A stretch of 27,342 nucleotides of DNA from Avoscillospira sp045652125. Lineage in GTDB: Bacteria; Bacillota; Clostridia; Oscillospirales; Oscillospiraceae. A program made the translations under genes and the position numbers. Where the stretch lies: positions 1 through 27,342 of the forward strand of contig JAZRTT010000028.1 in the NCBI GenBank assembly GCA_045652125.1. Reading direction: 5' to 3'. The notes beneath the pieces are model-generated. The model saw only the letters and a list, made by a program, of their open reading frames with translations. It was not told the origin of the DNA and ran no database searches. Every line of letters starts with the position of its first letter. Position 1 is the first letter of the stretch. Below are positions 24,949 through 27,342 of this stretch, piece by piece.

Positions 24949-26931
24949 TTAGGAAATATCTGCCATATCCAGATATTTATACCCGTTTTCAGCAATGTGA
25001 TCCTTTCTGCCGGCCAGATTGTCGCCCAACAAAAGGTCGAATATCTCGCTGGTTCGGGCGGCATCTTCCGGCATGACCTTGATGAGCCGGCGGGTGGCAG
25101 GGTTCATGGTGGTCAGGGCCATCATGTCTGCATCGTTTTCGCCCAGACCCTTGGATCGGTTGATGGTGCATTTTTTACCGTCCAGAGATTTGACATATTC
25201 ATTCTTTTCTGCGTCGGAATAGGCAAAATGCGTGTGCTCTTTGGTGAGGATCTCATACAGGGGCGATTCTGCGATATACACATGACCCTGCTCGATGAGG
25301 GTGGGGGTCAGTCGATAGAGCATGGTCAGGACCAGAGTTCTGATCTGGAAGCCGTCCACGTCCGCATCGGTACAGATGATGACCTTGTTCCAGCGGAAAT
25401 TATCCATGTCGAAGGCGCTGAGATCCCGGGTCTTCTTGTTTTGAATTTCCACACCGCAGCCCAGAACCCGAATCAGGTCGGTGATGATGTCGGACTTGAA
25501 AATGCGGTCATAATCGGCCTTGAGACAGTTGAGGATCTTGCCGCGGATGGGCATGATGCCCTGGAATTCCGCATCCCGGCTCTGTTTGACAGAGCCCATG
25601 GCGCTGTCGCCCACGACGATGTAGAGTTCCCGCTTGGAAACGTCCTTGCTCCGGCAGTCCACGAATTTCTGCACCCGGTTTGCCAGATCCACAGGGGCGG
25701 AGATCTTCTTTTTCAGGTTCAGACGGGTCTTTTCCGCTGTTTCCCGGCTCCGCTTGTTGATGAGGACCTGCTCGGCGATGCGCTCAGCCTCGGCCTTGTT
25801 CTCGATGAAATAGACCTGCAGTCGCTCCCGGAAGAACTCCGTCATGGCCTCCTGCACAAACTTGTTGGTAATGGCCTTTTTGGTCTGGTTCTCGTAAGAG
25901 GTCTGGGTGGAGAAACAGTTGGTTACCAGCACAAGGCAGTCCTGCACATCCTGAAAGGTGATCTTGCTTTCGGTTTTGGTGTACTTGTTGGTCTGCTTCA
26001 GATAATTGTCAATGGCATAGACAAAGGCGTTCTTCGCCGCTTTCTCCGGTGCACCGCCGTGCTCCAGCCAGGAAGAGTTGTGGTAGTATTCCAGCCGGTT
26101 GATCTGGTTGGAGAAGCACAGGGCTGCGGTGATCTTGACCTTGTAGTCATTCATGTCTGCCCGGTCACGACCCATTCGCTCTGTTTCCCAGAATTGGGTC
26201 ATGGTCATGGCATGATCATCCGTCAGCTCGTTTACATAATCCACGATGCCGTTGTCATAAAGATATTCTTCCGTTTCAAATTTACCGGGGGCAGTTTCAC
26301 AGCGGAAACGGAAGCAAACGCCGGCATTGACCACCGATTGCCGCTTCAGCACATCCCGGAAAAAGTCTGCAGGAATATTGATGTCGGTAAAAACCTCCAG
26401 ATCCGGCAGCCAGCGGAAACAGGAGCCGGTCTTTTTTCGGTCGGCGGGCTCTTTGATCATGTCGCCTACGATCTCGCCTTTTTCAAAGTGGAGAGAATAC
26501 TTGAAACCATCCCGACGGATGACTGCGTCGAACCAAGCAGAGGAATACTGAGTGGCACAGGCACCCAAACCGTTGAGACCCAGAGAGTATTCGTAGTCGC
26601 CGCCGGCGTTGTTGTCATATTTGCCGCCGGCATACAGCTCGCAGAAAACCAGTTCCCAGTTGTAGCGCTGCTCTGCCTCGTTCCAGTCCACAGGACAGCC
26701 GCGGCCAAAGTCTTCCACCTCAATGGAATGGTCCAGATAACGGGTTACGGTAATGGTATTACCATGGCCCTCCCGGGCTTCGTCAATGGCATTGGAGAGA
26801 ATTTCAAACACCGCATGCTGACAGCCCTCCAGACCGTCAGAACCGAAGATGACGGCAGGGCGTTTCCGCACCCGGTCAGCACCCTTCAGGGAGGAAATAC
26901 TTTCGTTGCCGTAAACTTGTTTTTTAGCCAT
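24949..26931 (-). CDS. parE: Type IIA DNA topoisomerase subunit B (ParE/GyrB-like), atypical TOPRIM
   Basis: This 660-residue subunit has an intact GHKL ATPase: EILSNAIDEAREGHG, EDFGRGCPVD, GLNGLGACATQYSS and the QTK loop in YENQTKK. In the TOPRIM domain the DxDxD acids are present in TDADVDG (D522, D524, D526). However, the motif normally written VEGDSAGGS reads VVGDSAMGS, with Val440 replacing the metal-binding Glu. IMPIRGKILN and SKGLGE are typical of the family. The start is ATG 26,931; the frame is open upstream to 27,108 but that part contains the promoter. The missing Glu may impair DNA cleavage. Pairing with subunit A (26-bp gap) is clear. The symbol is by analogy. Confidence 0.87.
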   Translation of the reverse strand: MAKKQVYGNESISSLKGADRVRKRPAVIFGSDGLEGCQHAVFEILSNAIDEAREGHGNTITVTRYLDHSIEVEDFGRGCPVDWNEAEQRYNWELVFCELYAGGKYDNNAGGDYEYSLGLNGLGACATQYSSAWFDAVIRRDGFKYSLHFEKGEIVGDMIKEPADRKKTGSCFRWLPDLEVFTDINIPADFFRDVLKRQSVVNAGVCFRFRCETAPGKFETEEYLYDNGIVDYVNELTDDHAMTMTQFWETERMGRDRADMNDYKVKITAALCFSNQINRLEYYHNSSWLEHGGAPEKAAKNAFVYAIDNYLKQTNKYTKTESKITFQDVQDCLVLVTNCFSTQTSYENQTKKAITNKFVQEAMTEFFRERLQVYFIENKAEAERIAEQVLINKRSRETAEKTRLNLKKKISAPVDLANRVQKFVDCRSKDVSKRELYIVVGDSAMGSVKQSRDAEFQGIMPIRGKILNCLKADYDRIFKSDIITDLIRVLGCGVEIQNKKTRDLSAFDMDNFRWNKVIICTDADVDGFQIRTLVLTMLYRLTPTLIEQGHVYIAESPLYEILTKEHTHFAYSDAEKNEYVKSLDGKKCTINRSKGLGENDADMMALTTMNPATRRLIKVMPEDAARTSEIFDLLLGDNLAGRKDHIAENGYKYLDMADIS

Positions 26932-26970
26932 AAAATGCCTCACTCGCACTATATATATTGATTCATCGTA

Positions 26971-26999
26971 AGTATACCCCAAAATATTGGAAAAGTCAA
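26971..26999 (-). promoter_or_regulatory. Predicted sigma-A promoter for the topoisomerase operon
   Basis: On the minus strand: TTGACT (26994-26999), 17 bp, TATACT (26971-26976). Each hexamer matches 5/6 with ideal spacing. Transcription should start near 26,964, about 33 nt before the subunit B ATG. Confidence 0.8.
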
Positions 27000-27051
27000 T
27001 TTTACGCAGAGAGAAACATAAGGCAAAAGTACAATTTCCGGAAATTACTGC

Positions 27052-27079
27052 TTGACAAAAAAGAGAATCTGCGTATAAT
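27052..27079 (+). promoter_or_regulatory. Promoter of the tRNA-Gln gene
   Basis: A perfect TTGACA (27052-27057) and a perfect TATAAT (27074-27079) are separated by 16 bp. This is a strong promoter, placed about 30 bp ahead of the tRNA and divergent from the topoisomerase operon. Confidence 0.85.
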
Positions 27080-27110
27080 GATAAATGCGTTTTGAGAAAC
27101 GCTGGCAAAT

Positions 27111-27184
27111 AGGGGATTTGTGTAACGGTAGCACACCGGACTCTGACTCCGTTTGCGGGGGTTCGAATCCCTCATCCCCTGCCA
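27111..27184 (+). tRNA. tRNA-Gln (anticodon CTG)
   Basis: The 74-nt gene has a 7-bp acceptor stem (AGGGGAT with ATCCCCT), a 4-bp D stem (GTGT/GCAC), the anticodon loop CTCTGAC giving anticodon CTG (reads CAG, Gln), and a T arm GGGGG-TTCGAAT-CCCTC. The discriminator is G and CCA is encoded. The outermost anticodon-stem pair (27-43) is a C-T mismatch. The gene lies between a strong promoter and a clear terminator, so it forms its own transcript. Confidence 0.95.
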
Positions 27185-27188
27185 AAGA

Positions 27189-27221
27189 AAAGGACATCCG
27201 AAAGGATGTCCTTTTTTTCTT
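27189..27221 (+). terminator. Intrinsic terminator after tRNA-Gln
   Basis: AAAGGACATCC (27189-27199), loop GAAA, and GGATGTCCTTT (27204-27214) form an 11-bp stem followed by a T-rich run (TTTTTCTTTT). Confidence 0.93.
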
Positions 27222-27235
27222 TTGCCTAGGTATTT

Positions 27236-27247
27236 GGATGAGGGATT
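27236..27247 (-). repeat. Inverted 12-bp copy of the tRNA-Gln T-arm/acceptor sequence
   Basis: GGATGAGGGATT is the exact reverse complement of AATCCCTCATCC in the tRNA (27166-27177). It lies beyond the tRNA terminator. The remaining bases, 27,248-27,342, show no convincing gene. Confidence 0.6.
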
Positions 27248-27342
27248 TGAAAGGCGGCTTTTGGCGACAGTCCGGTGCAAGGGGGGCTTTGTCAATAAAA
27301 ACAAATTCAAAGATTTGGAATACGGACGGGAAGAAGAACCGC

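Noticed and set aside
24946..26961. Plus-strand open frame of 671 codons
   Set aside because: It is antisense to topoisomerase subunit B, with no domain and no start signal.
26932..27108. N-terminal extension of topoisomerase subunit B by 59 residues
   Set aside because: The extension overlaps the predicted promoter and transcription start; ATG 26,931 has a usable ribosome binding site and the expected N-terminus.
27002..27310. Minus-strand frame of 102 residues containing MRDSNPRKRS
   Set aside because: It is the antisense of the tRNA-Gln gene and its terminator and promoters. The RDSNPR string is a well-known false translation of tRNA 3' ends.
27248..27342. Start of an integrase or other gene after the tRNA
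   Set aside because: No frame in the last 95 bases shows a start with a ribosome binding site or a recognisable protein motif.
1..27342. CRISPR array, prophage or toxin-antitoxin module
   Set aside because: No regularly spaced direct repeats, phage structural genes or small paired toxin-antitoxin genes were found.

Overview
The window looks like a core chromosomal segment of a moderately GC-rich Firmicute, most likely a gut member of the Clostridia (Oscillospiraceae/Ruminococcaceae type). The evidence is the gene order miaB-mutS-mutL-miaA-hfq, the yggS-sepF-divIVA division cluster, strong AGGAGG-type ribosome binding sites and sigma-A-like promoters. There is no prophage, CRISPR array or plasmid backbone. 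The only clear mobile DNA is the truncated 3' end of an IS3-family element at the left edge.

Left part, 1-12,310. After the IS3 remnant (1-124), gluQ (minus strand) diverges from a long plus-strand run: miaB, mutS, a CPBP-family membrane protease, mutL, miaA, hfq, an HlyD-like membrane protein, yggS, sepF and divIVA. Gaps are short and I see no terminator inside the run. miaB, miaA and gluQ all act on the tRNA anticodon loop. mutS and mutL are the mismatch-repair pair, and this MutL carries the endonuclease motif. yggS-sepF-divIVA is the division/cell-pole cluster and seems to have an extra promoter inside yggS. Two hairpins at 12,280-12,350 separate divIVA from the convergent arginine genes.

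Middle part, 12,351-17,556, minus strand. argG, argH and argF encode the last three steps of arginine synthesis (ornithine to citrulline to argininosuccinate to arginine). The argG-argH gap holds a roughly 190-bp element with imperfect terminal inverted repeats that carries a near-consensus promoter for argHF. The AT-rich region upstream of argG carries three ARG-box-like repeats. Upstream of these genes lies a lipoprotein polysaccharide deacetylase with its own promoter.

Right part, 17,650-27,000, minus strand. A probable operon starts from a consensus promoter at 26,971-26,999. It runs through a type IIA topoisomerase pair (subunits B and A), a YitT-family membrane protein, a transglutaminase-fold lipoprotein, a membrane-anchored GH3 hexosaminidase and an Xaa-His dipeptidase, and ends at a strong terminator (17,657-17,695). 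Two proteins here are odd. The topoisomerase B subunit has Val where the TOPRIM catalytic Glu is expected. The transglutaminase-like lipoprotein has lost its catalytic Cys and His. Divergent from this operon is a tRNA-Gln(CTG) gene with its own promoter and terminator; a 12-bp inverted copy of its 3' part lies just beyond.

Other points for follow-up are a hairpin that places the hfq Shine-Dalgarno in a purine-rich loop, and what looks like half a terminator left beside the IS end.
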